DNA of 64,000 nt. Source: Streptomyces antarcticus (GTDB taxonomy: Bacteria > Actinomycetota > Actinomycetes > Streptomycetales > Streptomycetaceae). Positions 55,499 through 64,000 of the stretch are shown one piece after another. The stretch spans positions 651,350 to 715,349 of the forward strand of contig NZ_JAPNLM010000001.1 in NCBI RefSeq assembly GCF_026627255.1, read 5' to 3'. Position 1 is the stretch's first letter. Each line of letters begins with the position of its first letter. The position numbers were made by a program, and so were the translations under genes. The notes beneath the pieces are model-generated. The model was not told where the DNA came from. It was given only the letters and a program-made list of their open reading frames with translations, and ran no database searches.

Positions 55499-57852
55499 AC
55501 ACGCTCCGCACCTGGGCCCGCGACCTCGCCCTCGGCGTCCGCTTCGCGTTCGGCGGCGGCCGCGAGGGCTGGACCCGCACCACCCTCACCGGTACGGGCG
55601 TCGGCCTCGGCGTCGCACTGCTGCTCCTGACCACCGCGCTGCCCGGGGCGCTCGCCGCCCGCAACGAGCGCGGCGACGCCCGCTCCACGCTGACCGCGCC
55701 CACCGCCGACGGGCCGCGCACCGACAGCCTGCTCGTCGCGAACGGCGACACGACGTACCGCGGCCTGGACATCGGCGGCTCCCTGGTCCTCGCCGAGGGG
55801 CCGCAGGCACCGGTCCCGCCGGGCCTGGAGCGGATCCCCGGCGTCGGCGAACTGGCCGTCTCCCCCGCCCTGGACGCACTGATGCGCTCGGCGGACGGCA
55901 AGCTGCTGCGCGAGCGCCTCGACGGCAGGATCACCCAGGTCATCGCCGACGCCGGCCTGGTCGGCCCGGGCGAGCTCGTCTTCTACCTGGGCAGCGACAA
56001 GCTGGCGAAGACCGACCCCGCCGACCACCGCGTCCAGCGGGTCACCGGCTTCGCCAACACCATGCAGGCGCCGAAGCTCGACCCGGTGCAGATGCTGCTG
56101 ATCGTGCTGACGTTCGTCGCCCTCCTCACGCCCGTCGCCGTGTTCATCGCCGCCGCCGTCCGCTTCGGCGGGGAGCGGCGCGACCGGCGGCTCGCCGCGC
56201 TGCGGCTCGTGGGCGCCGACGGCCCCATGGTCCGCCGGATCGCCGCCGGCGAGGCTCTGGCCGGTTCCCTGCTCGGGCTGGTGCTCGGGGCCGGCTTCTT
56301 CGTGGTCGGCCGCCGGCTGGTCGGAACGCTCACCGTCGAACAGCGCAGCGTCTTCCCGGCCGACCTCGACCCGACACTGTGGCTGGCCGCACTGGTCGCC
56401 GTGGCGGTGCCCGCCGCGGCCGTCGCCGTGACCCTGTTCGCCCTGCGCGGCGTCGTCATCGAGCCCCTCGGCGTGGTCCGGACCGCCAAGCCGCGCAAGC
56501 GGCGCGTCTGGTGGCGGCTGCTGCTGCCCCTCGGCGGACTGGCCCTGCTCGTCCCGCTGATGGGCCGCGGCAACGGGAGCGGCTACTTCAACGAGTGGCA
56601 GGTCACCGGCGGGGTCGTGCTGCTCCTCGTCGGGGTCACCGCCCTGCTGCCCCTGCTGCTGGAACGGTTCGTCGGGCGGCTGTCCGGCGGCCCGGTCTCC
56701 TGGCAGCTGGCCGTACGCCACCTCCAGGTGGGCAGCGGGGCCGCCGCCCGCCTGGTCAACGGCATCGCGGTCGCCGTCGCCGGAGCCATCGCCCTCCAGA
56801 TGCTGTTCAGCGGCGTCGAGGGCACCTACACGAAGGACACCGGCGAGGACCCGGCCCGGGCCTCGGTCTCGATCCTGATGCACAGCGGCACCGAGTCCCG
56901 GGCGAACGCCCTCGCCCAGGAGATCTCCGGTACGCGGGGCATCTCCAAGACCGTGCCGCTGACCACCTTCGACGCCGCGCATCAGATCCCCGCGGCGGAC
57001 CGGCGGATCCCCGTCACGGCCGGTACCTGCGAGGCGCTGCACGAGGTGGCGGTGCTCGACTCCTGCGCGGACGGCGACGCGTTCGTCCTGACCGGCTCGC
57101 CCTCCCGGGACACCGGCGCGTACGGGACCACGGCCAAGCCGGGCGACCGGCTCTACGCCGGCAACGTCCTGGGCTACGACGACGGGACCCCGGACGCCGA
57201 GAAGGCCGTCACGTGGACCCTCCCAGCCGCCGCCCGCACCGTCGCCAGCCGTGAGGACCCCGCCGGCCAGCTGCGCACGGGCCTGCTGGTGACCCCGGCC
57301 GCGGCGCCGAAGGGCGTGCAGGCGGCCCAGTCCGCGCAGATCTTCGTCCAGCTCGACGACTCCGTGCCGGACGCCCTGGACCAGGTCCGCACGGCCGCGT
57401 TCAAGGCGGACCCGTTCGCCACCGCGATGACCCTGAAGTCGACCCGGCAGGCCGGTCCGTACTCCACGATCCGCGTCGGGCTGTTCTTCGGCGCGGTCGG
57501 GGTGCTCGTCCTGATCGGCGCGAGCCTGCTGGTCTCGCAGCTGGAGCAATTGCGCGAGCGCCGCAAGCTGCTGTCCTCCCTCGTCGCCTTCGGCACCAAG
57601 CGCTCCACCCTGAGCCTGTCGGTGCTCTGGCAGACGGCCCTGCCGGTCGGGCTCGGCCTCGGCCTGGCGGCGGTGGTGGGCATCGGCCTCGGCGCGGTGC
57701 TGGTGCGGATGGCGGGCCGGCCCGTCCAGGTGGACTGGGCCTCGGTGGCTGGCATGACCGGCGCCGGCGCGGGCGTGGTCGTCCTGGTGACCCTGCTCAG
57801 CCTGCCGCCGCTGCTGCGCCTGATGCGCCCGGACGGCCTCCGGACGGAGTGA
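55495..57852 (+). CDS. FtsX/MacB-type ABC permease
   Basis: 785 residues. A first N-terminal helix, an extracellular domain, then FtsX core helices (MLLIVLTFVALLTPVAVFIA region and others to about 440), a second extracellular domain, and a second FtsX set near the end (LFFGAVGVLVLIGASLLVSQLEQL and two more). Two FtsX cores in one chain is typical for Gram-positive bacitracin-resistance-like exporters. Substrate unknown. Codon use and GC match the core. Confidence 0.9.
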   Translation: MNTLRTWARDLALGVRFAFGGGREGWTRTTLTGTGVGLGVALLLLTTALPGALAARNERGDARSTLTAPTADGPRTDSLLVANGDTTYRGLDIGGSLVLAEGPQAPVPPGLERIPGVGELAVSPALDALMRSADGKLLRERLDGRITQVIADAGLVGPGELVFYLGSDKLAKTDPADHRVQRVTGFANTMQAPKLDPVQMLLIVLTFVALLTPVAVFIAAAVRFGGERRDRRLAALRLVGADGPMVRRIAAGEALAGSLLGLVLGAGFFVVGRRLVGTLTVEQRSVFPADLDPTLWLAALVAVAVPAAAVAVTLFALRGVVIEPLGVVRTAKPRKRRVWWRLLLPLGGLALLVPLMGRGNGSGYFNEWQVTGGVVLLLVGVTALLPLLLERFVGRLSGGPVSWQLAVRHLQVGSGAAARLVNGIAVAVAGAIALQMLFSGVEGTYTKDTGEDPARASVSILMHSGTESRANALAQEISGTRGISKTVPLTTFDAAHQIPAADRRIPVTAGTCEALHEVAVLDSCADGDAFVLTGSPSRDTGAYGTTAKPGDRLYAGNVLGYDDGTPDAEKAVTWTLPAAARTVASREDPAGQLRTGLLVTPAAAPKGVQAAQSAQIFVQLDDSVPDALDQVRTAAFKADPFATAMTLKSTRQAGPYSTIRVGLFFGAVGVLVLIGASLLVSQLEQLRERRKLLSSLVAFGTKRSTLSLSVLWQTALPVGLGLGLAAVVGIGLGAVLVRMAGRPVQVDWASVAGMTGAGAGVVVLVTLLSLPPLLRLMRPDGLRTE

Positions 57853-57892
57853 GCCCCGGGGGGCCGGGCCGGTCCCCCCGCCCCGGGGGCCG

Positions 57893-58843
57893 CTACCCGT
57901 CGGTGGGCCAGACGGGGAGCGGGCGTACGGCTTCGCGCAGTGCGGCGGCGATGGCCCGGAACTCCTCCTGCCGCGCGGTGCCGGTGCGCATGGCCAGCGC
58001 GATCCGCCGTGAGGGGGCCGGCTCGGCGAAGCAGCCGGTGGCCAGGTACTCGTTGCGGGCGGTCTCCAGCCGCAGCGCTGTCCGCGGCAGCAGCGTCACG
58101 CCCAGTCCCCCGGCGACCAGTTGTACGAGCGTGGACAGTCCGGCCGCGGTGGTCGTGACGTCCGCGCCCGCCGTGCGCCCCGCCTCGCGGCAGATGTCCA
58201 GGGCCTGGTCCCGCAGGCAGTGCCCTTCGTCGAGCAACAGCAGCTGGAGTCCCCGCAGTTCCTCGCGCGGGATGTCCCGGCGCCCGGCCAGCGGGTGCTC
58301 CCGGGGCGCGAGGAGGACGAAGTCCTCGTCGAACAGCGGCAGTTCGGTGACTCCGGGCACCCCGAGCGGGACCGCCAGCAGCAGCAGGTCGAGGCGTCCG
58401 CCGGCCAGCCCCTCCAGCAGCGTGGCGGTCTGCTCCTCGTGCACCTGGAGGTCCATCCGCGGGTAGCGCCGGTGGAACAGCCCGAGCACGGTGGGCAGCA
58501 GGTACGGCGCGACCGTGGGGATCACCCCGAGCCGCAGCACCCCGGTGAAGGGGGCCCGTACGGCCTCGGCCTCCTCCAGCAGCCCGCCCACGGCGTCGAG
58601 CACGACGCGGGCCCGGGCGGCGATCCGCTCGCCGGCCGGGGACAGCAGCACCTTGCGGGTGGTCCGCTCCAGCAGCTGCACCCCGAGGGTCTCCTCCAGC
58701 GCGGAGACGGATCCGGAGAGCGCGGGCTGGCTCATTCCGATGGCCGCGGCCGCGTCCCGGAAGTGCAGGTGCTCGGCGACCGCCGCGAAGGCGCGCAGTT
58801 GCGCCAAAGTCGGCTGTTTCACTCCCCTGTTACCGATAGCCAC
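57893..58843 (-). CDS. oxyR: LysR-type peroxide sensor OxyR
   Basis: 316 residues from GTG 58843 (GGAGG nine bases upstream); a longer frame to 59008 crosses the promoter region and is rejected. HTH at about 10-70 (TLAQLRAFAAVAEHLHFRDA, GMSQPALSGSVSALEE). The redox pair is C209 and C218 in GHCLRDQALDIC, as in OxyR. Divergent from ahpC, its classical target in Streptomyces. Confidence 0.93.
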   Translation of the reverse strand: MAIGNRGVKQPTLAQLRAFAAVAEHLHFRDAAAAIGMSQPALSGSVSALEETLGVQLLERTTRKVLLSPAGERIAARARVVLDAVGGLLEEAEAVRAPFTGVLRLGVIPTVAPYLLPTVLGLFHRRYPRMDLQVHEEQTATLLEGLAGGRLDLLLLAVPLGVPGVTELPLFDEDFVLLAPREHPLAGRRDIPREELRGLQLLLLDEGHCLRDQALDICREAGRTAGADVTTTAAGLSTLVQLVAGGLGVTLLPRTALRLETARNEYLATGCFAEPAPSRRIALAMRTGTARQEEFRAIAAALREAVRPLPVWPTDG

Positions 58844-58979
58844 TGATAGGCACCTCCGATCACTCAACACAAGAGTAGCAATTTCCGTAATCAATGCAGC
58901 TGTGTCAGCATGTGAGATCCGTCCAACCCCCTGGGAATGCCCCCAAAATGGGTCACTTCCCGATGCGCAAGGAGAGCAC
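58844..58979. promoter_or_regulatory. oxyR-ahpC divergent control region
   Basis: 136 bp, more AT-rich than its surroundings (GCAATTTCCGTAATCAATGC around 58877-58896 is an imperfect inverted repeat; two GATAG words lie around 58835-58850). OxyR sites are expected here by position; the exact site was not resolved. Confidence 0.5.
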
Positions 58980-59534
58980 GTGCTCACTGTCGGCGACAAG
59001 TTCCCCACCTACGATCTGACCGCTTGCGTCTCGCTCGAGGCCGGCAGCGAGTTCGCCCAGATCGACCACAAGACCTATGAGGGCAAGTGGCGCGTGGTGT
59101 TCTTCTGGCCGAAGGACTTCACCTTCGTCTGCCCGACCGAGATCGCCGCCTTCGGCAAGCTGAACGAGGAGTTCCTCGACCGCGACGCCCAGGTCCTCGG
59201 CGTCTCCGGCGACTCCGAGTTCGTCCACCACGCCTGGCGCAAGGACCACGCCGACCTGCGTGACCTGCCCTTCCCGATGCTGGCCGACTCCAAGCACGAG
59301 CTCATGCAGGCCTGTGGCGTCCAGGGCGAGGACGGCTTCGCCCAGCGCGCCGTCTTCATCGTCGACCAGAACAACGAGATCCAGTTCACGATGGTGACCG
59401 CCGGTTCCGTGGGCCGTAACCCCAAGGAGGTCCTGCGGGTCCTCGACGCCCTGCAGACCGACGAGCTGTGCCCCTGCAACTGGAACAAGGGCGAGGGCAC
59501 CCTCGACGCCGGCTCGCTGCTGGCCGGTGAGTGA
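58980..59534 (+). CDS. ahpC: Alkyl hydroperoxide reductase subunit C (peroxiredoxin)
   Basis: 184 residues from GTG with AAGGAG six bases upstream; longer frames into the control region are rejected. Peroxidatic C51 in FTFVCPTE; resolving pair C164 and C166 in ELCPCNW. Reduces peroxides and peroxynitrite, recycled by AhpD as in mycobacteria. Three bases separate it from ahpD. Confidence 0.97.
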   Translation: MLTVGDKFPTYDLTACVSLEAGSEFAQIDHKTYEGKWRVVFFWPKDFTFVCPTEIAAFGKLNEEFLDRDAQVLGVSGDSEFVHHAWRKDHADLRDLPFPMLADSKHELMQACGVQGEDGFAQRAVFIVDQNNEIQFTMVTAGSVGRNPKEVLRVLDALQTDELCPCNWNKGEGTLDAGSLLAGE

Positions 59535-59537
59535 CGG

Positions 59538-60083
59538 ATGTCCCTCGACGCCCTCAAGTCCGCCGTACCGGACTTCGCCAAGGACCTGAAGCTGAACCTC
59601 GGTTCGGTCATCGGCAACAGCGGCCTCCCCGCCCAGCAGCTGTGGGGCACGGTCCTGGCCTGCGCGATCGCCGCCCGCTCCCCGCGGGTCCTGCGTGAGC
59701 TGGAGCCGGAGGCGAAGGCGAACCTGTCGCCGGAGGCGTACACCGCCGCCAAGTCCGCCGCCGCGATCATGGCGATGAACAACGTCTTCTACCGCACCCG
59801 CCACCTGCTCTCCGACCCGGAGTACGGCACGCTGCGGGCGGGCCTGCGGATGAACGTCATCGGCAACCCGGGCGTGGAGAAGGTCGACTTCGAGCTGTGG
59901 TCGCTCGCCGTCTCCGCGATCAACGGCTGCGGCCAGTGCCTGGACTCGCACGAGCAGGTCCTGCGCAAGGCCGGCGTCGACCGCGAGACGGTCCAGGAGG
60001 CCTTCAAGATCGCCTCGGTGATCCAGGCCGTCGCGGTCACCCTCGACGGGGAGGCGGCGCTGGCCGCCGCCACCGCCGAGTAG
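59538..60083 (+). CDS. ahpD: Alkyl hydroperoxidase AhpD
   Basis: 181 residues. Active site C131-x2-C134 with H138 in [12 protein letters not shown], plus the E-x-x-x-N family helices. Transfers electrons from dihydrolipoamide systems to AhpC. Same operon as ahpC. Confidence 0.96.
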   Translation: MSLDALKSAVPDFAKDLKLNLGSVIGNSGLPAQQLWGTVLACAIAARSPRVLRELEPEAKANLSPEAYTAAKSAAAIMAMNNVFYRTRHLLSDPEYGTLRAGLRMNVIGNPGVEKVDFELWSLAVSAINGCGQCLDSHEQVLRKAGVDRETVQEAFKIASVIQAVAVTLDGEAALAAATAE

Positions 60084-60111
60084 GCCCGCACCACGCGGTC
60101 CCGCACCACGT

Positions 60112-60147
60112 GAGGGCCCCGCCGCCGATCCCGGCAGCGGGGCCCTC
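60112..60147 (+). terminator. ahpCD terminator
   Basis: GAGGGCCCCGC (60112-60122) and GCGGGGCCCTC (60137-60147), 14-nt loop, 28 bp past ahpD. Confidence 0.8.
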
Positions 60148-60182
60148 CGCGCGTGTTCGCCCCTTCGCGCGTGTTCGCCCCT
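60148..60182. repeat. 18-bp tandem duplication
   Basis: CGCGCGTGTTCGCCCCT at 60148 and 60166, exact, just after the ahpCD terminator. Confidence 0.75.
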
Positions 60183-60194
60183 CCGGCGCGGCCG

Positions 60195-60908
60195 TCAGTC
60201 CTTCAGTACGGCCATCAGCGCCCGGACGTCCTCGATCACGGCCGCCTTGATCGCGTCCTCGTCCGGCGGGGCGTCGTCCGGCCCGGTCGACCACTGCACC
60301 GAGAGGGTGAACACGGCCCCGCCGTCCAGTACGTGGAGCTGTGGCTCCTGGTCCCCGACGGAGTCGGTGATCAGGGCCCGCTCGCCGAGTCCCGCCACCT
60401 CCTCGTGCCGCACGGCCCCGCGCCGCAGGTGCGGGGTGAGCCCCGGTCCGGCGGCGAACTCCGCTTCGGGGTCGGCCTTCTTGTGCAGCTCCACGAGGAG
60501 CTCGGCCCCGTAGACCAACTCCTCGGCGGCGGAGTCCGCCGCGGAGGACACGTAGGAGCAGTACGCCCAGTCGGCCGCGGGGCTCTCGCCCAGACTCGGC
60601 GACGTCGGTCCGATACGGCCTGCGGTCCGCGCCAGGGCGGACAACGGCGCCTCCCGGCACAGGTCTTGGCTGATGCAGTACGCCGTCGGCGGTGGCTCCT
60701 CGCCGTCACGGTCCTCCAGGCCCACGAGGACACCGCCCCACACCGCCGAGGCGGCCACCGCCCCGCCCAGCGCCCACCACCACGGCCGGCCCCTTACGGA
60801 CCCGGCCGCGGCGCCCTCGTCCGGTCCGGCGGCGGCCGACCCGGCCGCGCCCGGCCCGCGGCCGCCGCCGCCATCCCACTCTGTGTCGATCTCCGGCTCC
60901 GATATCAC
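60195..60908 (-). CDS. Membrane-anchored hypothetical protein (paralogue A)
   Basis: 237 residues from GTG (GGCGGAG six bases upstream). Begins MISEPEIDTEW, then Gly/Ala-rich, one membrane helix (about 44-63), and an extracellular domain with paired Cys (YCISQDLCREA, WAYCSYVS), VELHKKADPEAEF, and a C-terminal IKAAVIEDVRALMAVL. Shares the N-terminus, HKK-DPxAEF and C-terminus with the next upstream gene; the two are tandem duplicates 19 bp apart. Unknown function. Confidence 0.8.
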   Translation of the reverse strand: MISEPEIDTEWDGGGGRGPGAAGSAAAGPDEGAAAGSVRGRPWWWALGGAVAASAVWGGVLVGLEDRDGEEPPPTAYCISQDLCREAPLSALARTAGRIGPTSPSLGESPAADWAYCSYVSSAADSAAEELVYGAELLVELHKKADPEAEFAAGPGLTPHLRRGAVRHEEVAGLGERALITDSVGDQEPQLHVLDGGAVFTLSVQWSTGPDDAPPDEDAIKAAVIEDVRALMAVLKD

Positions 60909-60927
60909 CGGTCTCCGCCCGCGGTCG

Positions 60928-61677
60928 TCATGTGCGCAGCGCCGCCATCAGCGCCCGCATGTCTTTGATCATCGCCGCCTCAAGGACCTTCCGTTCGGGC
61001 CGCGGGCCGCTCCTCGCCCGGCCGGCCTCACCGCCCTCACCGGCCTCACCGGCCTGCGGGGCGTCCGGGTCCGGCCCGGTGCGGATCCAGGCCAGCCGGA
61101 GGTTGAAGACGGCGCCCCCGTCGCGGACCCTCAGGTAGAGGTCGTCGGACCCCTCGCGGCTGCCGGCTATCAGCGCCTGTTCCCCGAGGCCGCGCACCGG
61201 CTCCCAGCCCGCCTCCCCTTCCTGGGAGTCGAGCATCAGGTCAAACCGGCCGCCGACCTCGAACTCGGCGGCCGGGTCGGTCTTCTTGTGGAGCTCGACC
61301 TCGGCTTCCAGGAAATAGCCGTCCGAATCGCTGGAGTTGTTGTCGGAGAGGGTGCACCACGCCCAGTCGACGGCCTCGTGGCGGCTCTCCCCGTGCGGGC
61401 CCGTCGAGCTCGGCTGGTCGGGCAGGACCGGTTTCAGGGCGTCCGCCGCGAACCGCTCGCACAGGTTGTCCGGGGCGCGGTAGCCGATCTCGGGCCGGGT
61501 CAGCCGGTCCCCGAAGGCGTAGAGGCCGGCCGTCCACAGCACGGAGGTGGCCACCGCGGTCGCCGCGACCCACCGCCACGGCCGCCCCGGCCCCCGTCCG
61601 GGCGGCGGGGCCGGTTCCGCCACCTCGGCCGGTCGCGCGGACTCCCATTCCCCGTCGAGCTCGGGCTCGCTGATCAT
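60928..61677 (-). CDS. Membrane-anchored hypothetical protein (paralogue B)
   Basis: 249 residues from ATG with GGGGCGGGGA upstream. MISEPELDGEW, one membrane helix (about 37-56), extracellular domain with DNLCERF and WAWCTLSDN, VELHKKTDPAAEF, GLGEQALIA, and a C-terminal AMIKDMRALMAAL. Only copy B has the Glu/Gly-rich linker near residue 215. First gene of a two-gene unit with paralogue A. Similar to small actinobacterial surface proteins of unknown role. Confidence 0.8.
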   Translation of the reverse strand: MISEPELDGEWESARPAEVAEPAPPPGRGPGRPWRWVAATAVATSVLWTAGLYAFGDRLTRPEIGYRAPDNLCERFAADALKPVLPDQPSSTGPHGESRHEAVDWAWCTLSDNNSSDSDGYFLEAEVELHKKTDPAAEFEVGGRFDLMLDSQEGEAGWEPVRGLGEQALIAGSREGSDDLYLRVRDGGAVFNLRLAWIRTGPDPDAPQAGEAGEGGEAGRARSGPRPERKVLEAAMIKDMRALMAALRT

Positions 61678-61700
61678 TCCCCGCCCCCCTGCTCCTGCTG

Positions 61701-61723
61701 GGCCGTCTCTTTCGGAGACGGCC
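61701..61723 (-). terminator. Hairpin at the end of the AI-2E gene
   Basis: GGCCGTCTC (61701-61709), loop TTTCG, GAGACGGCC (61715-61723), touching the stop codon of the upstream gene and separating it from the paralogue pair. Confidence 0.7.
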
Positions 61724-63054
61724 TAGGCCCGGGCATCCGCCGGGTCGTCCGGTTCCCGCTCCACGGCCGTCGCCCCGTGCGGCGCGGGCCCCACGGGCGC
61801 CGCGCCGCCCAGCTGCTGTTCGCGCGAGTACGCCCTCAGGTACCCGACCGCCGTGTTGGTGACGGCGACCAGCGGTACGGCGACCACGGCCCCGCCGATG
61901 CCCGCGATCAGCCCGCCGGCCGCGACCGAGAGCACCACCGCGAGGGGGTGCACCCGTACGGCACGGCCGAGGATGAAGGGCTGGAGCACGTGGCCCTCGA
62001 TCTGCTGCACCGCCAGGACCACGAGGAGGACCATGGCCGCGATGAACGGCCCCTGGGTCACCAGCGCCACGACCACCGCGAGGGCGCCGGAGATGACCGC
62101 GCCGACGAGCGGGATGAAGGCGAACAGGAAGATGAAGACGGCGAGCGGTACGGCCATCGTCACGTCGAGGAAGTACAGCCCGAGGCCGATGAAGATGGCG
62201 TCGATGAGCGCGACGAGGACGGTGCCGCGGACGTACGCGGTCAGCGTGCGCCAGGCGCGCGGGCCGGCGCCGGCCACACCGGGGCGGGCCGGAGCGGGGA
62301 CGAGGCCCAGCGCCCAGGTCCAGATCCGCTTGCCGTCGTAGAGCAGGAAGAGCGTCGAGAACATCGCGAGCAGCATGCCGGTCAGGACCTCGACGAGCAC
62401 CGTCACGCCCTGCAGCCCGGCGGTGGTGATCTCCTCGGTGTTGGTGCCGATGGTCTCGCTGAGGTTCTTCGCGATGTCGTTGATCTGCTTCTCGGTCACG
62501 TGGAACGGACTGTCCAGTGCCCAGAGCTTGAGTTCGTTGATGCCGTCGCGGACCCGGTCGGAGAGGTCGTCGAGGTTGTCCATCACCTGCCAGACCACGA
62601 ACCAGCCGACGAGCCCGATGACGACGAAGCCGAGGATCGCGGTGACGGCGGTGGCCAGGCCCCGGGGCAGGCCGAGGCGGCGCAGCCGGACCACGAAGGG
62701 CTGGAGCATCGCCGTGACGAGGAGGGCCGCGGCGAAGGCCAGGACGACCAGCCGGACTTCGCTGATCACCTTCATCAGCACCCAGAGCATCCCGGCGAGG
62801 AGCAGCAGCCGCCAGCTGACCTCGGCGGCGACCCGTACGCCCCACGGGACCACGGTCACCGGGTCGGGGCGTTCGGGGGCGGACCGCGTGACGGCGTGCC
62901 CGTGCGCCTCGGTCCGGGGCGGGGCGGACGCGGCGGAGCGCGGCAGGTCGCCCCGGGTTTCGGCCTCCACCTCGGCGCGCCGCTCGTCGAGCGCCGCCTC
63001 CATCCGGTTCAGCCTGTTCCCGAGCCGGCCGAGCCAGCCTGCCCACTTCGACAT
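61723..63054 (-). CDS. AI-2E family transporter (TqsA/PerM-like)
   Basis: 443 residues from ATG 63054 (AGAGGA seven bases upstream); the frame to 63117 is rejected. A charged N-terminal region (about 1-75) then eight or so hydrophobic segments. Family marks: DGKRIWTWALGLVP, IFLFAFIPLVGAVISG, QQIEGHVLQPFILGRAVRVHP. Despite the name, members may transport varied substrates including Na+/H+; function here unknown. Confidence 0.9.
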   Translation of the reverse strand: MSKWAGWLGRLGNRLNRMEAALDERRAEVEAETRGDLPRSAASAPPRTEAHGHAVTRSAPERPDPVTVVPWGVRVAAEVSWRLLLLAGMLWVLMKVISEVRLVVLAFAAALLVTAMLQPFVVRLRRLGLPRGLATAVTAILGFVVIGLVGWFVVWQVMDNLDDLSDRVRDGINELKLWALDSPFHVTEKQINDIAKNLSETIGTNTEEITTAGLQGVTVLVEVLTGMLLAMFSTLFLLYDGKRIWTWALGLVPAPARPGVAGAGPRAWRTLTAYVRGTVLVALIDAIFIGLGLYFLDVTMAVPLAVFIFLFAFIPLVGAVISGALAVVVALVTQGPFIAAMVLLVVLAVQQIEGHVLQPFILGRAVRVHPLAVVLSVAAGGLIAGIGGAVVAVPLVAVTNTAVGYLRAYSREQQLGGAAPVGPAPHGATAVEREPDDPADARA

Positions 63055-63102
63055 GTCGTTCCTCTCCCCGCCCCACTGGTCACAGACATCCGACCGTACA
63101 CG

Positions 63103-63141
63103 CGGGAAGCCCCGCACCGTCGGACGGTGCGGGGCTTCCCG
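63103..63141 (-). terminator. Terminator of the transglycosylase gene
   Basis: Arms 63103-63121 and 63123-63141 are perfect 19-bp complements (GGGAAGCCCCGCACCGTC region), closing with a tight loop. 28 bp past the gene's stop. Confidence 0.88.
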
Positions 63142-63168
63142 GGACTGGGTGGGGCTCGGTGGCCGCGC

Positions 63169-63900
63169 CTAGTACCAGCCGTTCGCCTGGTGGAAGGTCC
63201 AGGCCTGGCAGGGGCCGCCGTAGCGGTCCTCCATGTAGTTCAGGCCCCACTTGATCTGCGTGGCGGGGTTGGTGCGCCAGTCGGCACCGGCCGAGGCCAT
63301 CTTCGAGCCCGGGAGCGCCTGGACCAGACCGTAGGCGCCCGAGGACGAGTTGACGGCCTTGTAGTTCCAGGTGGATTCCTGGTTGATGATCTTCGAGAAG
63401 CACTGGAACTGGTTCGCCGGGACCATCTGCTGCGCGATGGCCTTGACCTGGGCGACCGTGTACGAGCTCTGCGGCGCGAAGTCGCCGGCGTCGCGGGCGG
63501 CGGAGCGGCTGGCGACCTGCTCCTTCTCCTCGCGTTCCTTCTTCTCCCTGGCCTCGGCTTCGGCCTTCGCCTTCGCCGCCTTCTCCGCCTCGGCCTTCTC
63601 CGCTTCCGCCTTCTTGGTCTTGGCGGTCTCGGCGGCCTGGATCCGCGCCGATTCCTCGGCCGAGCGCTTGGCGTCGGTGTCGGCGGCGTGGACGATGGCG
63701 TCGGCCTGCTGCGTCAGGGACGCGCTCTGGACCTGTGCCTGGTCGCCGACCGGGATGTCTGTGAGGAGAGTCGCGCCCGACGCGGTCGTCTCGAGATCGT
63801 TCGTGGTGGGGTCGCCTGCGGCAACTCCCACGACTGCGCCCACGGTGGTGACCGCGGTGGCCGAAGCCACTGCGAACCCCCGGACCGAGATCCGACTCAC
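63169..63900 (-). CDS. Secreted lytic transglycosylase (SLT domain)
   Basis: 243 residues from GTG (GAAGGA eight bases upstream). Signal peptide about 1-28. A long Lys/Ala/Glu coiled coil (about 75-130, TAKTKKAEAEKAEAEKAAKA) holds it away from the membrane or wall. SLT domain about 150-243: catalytic Glu in NQESTWNYKAVN, SSGAYGLVQALPGSKMAS, WGLNYMEDRYG. Cleaves peptidoglycan glycan strands. Upstream, 63901-64000 is leader DNA; Streptomyces cell-wall hydrolases often have a c-di-AMP riboswitch there, but the window ends too soon to tell. Confidence 0.92.
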   Translation of the reverse strand: MSRISVRGFAVASATAVTTVGAVVGVAAGDPTTNDLETTASGATLLTDIPVGDQAQVQSASLTQQADAIVHAADTDAKRSAEESARIQAAETAKTKKAEAEKAEAEKAAKAKAEAEAREKKEREEKEQVASRSAARDAGDFAPQSSYTVAQVKAIAQQMVPANQFQCFSKIINQESTWNYKAVNSSSGAYGLVQALPGSKMASAGADWRTNPATQIKWGLNYMEDRYGGPCQAWTFHQANGWY

Positions 63901-64000
63901 ATGATGTCCTTCCAGCAGCGTCCGCAGGACCGGGCGGGCGCAAGAGTGCCCCTCGACACTGGCCTCCGTGGTGCATCGGTCGCTGGAGACGCTGGCCCGT

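Noticed and set aside
63901..64000. c-di-AMP riboswitch upstream of the transglycosylase gene
   Set aside because: Position is right for such a switch, but only 100 bases are visible and the conserved core could not be recognised.

Overview
The window is a GC-rich actinobacterial chromosome segment, almost certainly Streptomyces. The evidence is the codon use, GTG starts, a WhiB-like regulator, SpoIIE-type phosphatases fused to anti-sigma-like ATPases, a polyphosphate glucokinase, DUF6542 and DUF4245 proteins, and Scr1-type XRE/DUF5753 regulators. The gene order ychF - DUF6542 - ppgK - ispH - permease - xseA - xseB - nitroreductase - DUF4245 - glpX - wbl - DUF1707 - class I fumarase - fumC - DUF402 - SpoIIE matches, from memory, a conserved core block of Streptomyces chromosomes. 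No rRNA, tRNA, CRISPR array or full insertion sequence was seen.

Layout. 1-3.8 kb: the end of an sdhB-type iron-sulfur subunit, a TPM-domain envelope protein and pspA. 3.9-12.6 kb, mostly minus strand: a large PAS/GAF/SpoIIE/ATPase signalling protein, a free anti-sigma-like ATPase, a NUDIX hydrolase, a SPOR protein, a decayed permease-like pseudogene, a GntR regulator, a septum-formation-family protein and a secreted subtilase. 12.8-16.2 kb: a threonine-synthase-like enzyme, an ICL/PEPM enzyme and an EamA exporter. 16.4-22.6 kb: a secreted trypsin-like protease translationally coupled to an esterase, a second paralogous esterase, and a SNF2 helicase.

22.7-25.8 kb is the most unusual part. 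The last codons of ychF recur as direct repeats at 23436 and 24281. They bound two very small units (about 0.84 and 1.5 kb) that share the same left-end and right-end architecture: a CTCCCACCTG box, paired YCAGCAC repeats with 11-bp period, a strong hairpin and a GACCTGCAC box, all at fixed spacings. The cargo is a Phd/RelE toxin-antitoxin pair in one unit, and a HEPN-like gene plus a Uma2 nuclease in the other. Older decayed remnants lie further out. No integrase is present. This looks like an array of integrase-less mobile cassettes stacked at the 3' end of ychF.

25.8-39.2 kb is core metabolism and housekeeping. 39.4-42.5 kb is a second accessory island between the two fumarase genes, with lower GC at its left end: a small Cys protein, DUF6879, XRE/DUF5753 and several small proteins, ending in strong hairpins. 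42.8-50.2 kb holds a GDPD phosphodiesterase, a secreted SGNH esterase with a ricin lectin domain, fumC, DUF402 and a second SpoIIE/ATPase protein. 50.4-57.9 kb holds a class A PBP, an SPFH/RHH pair behind a palindromic operator, and a PadR-controlled MacB/FtsX-type ABC transporter with duplicated operators. 57.9-60.1 kb is the oxyR / ahpC-ahpD peroxide-defence locus. The end holds two tandem membrane-anchored paralogues, an AI-2E family permease and a secreted lytic transglycosylase.
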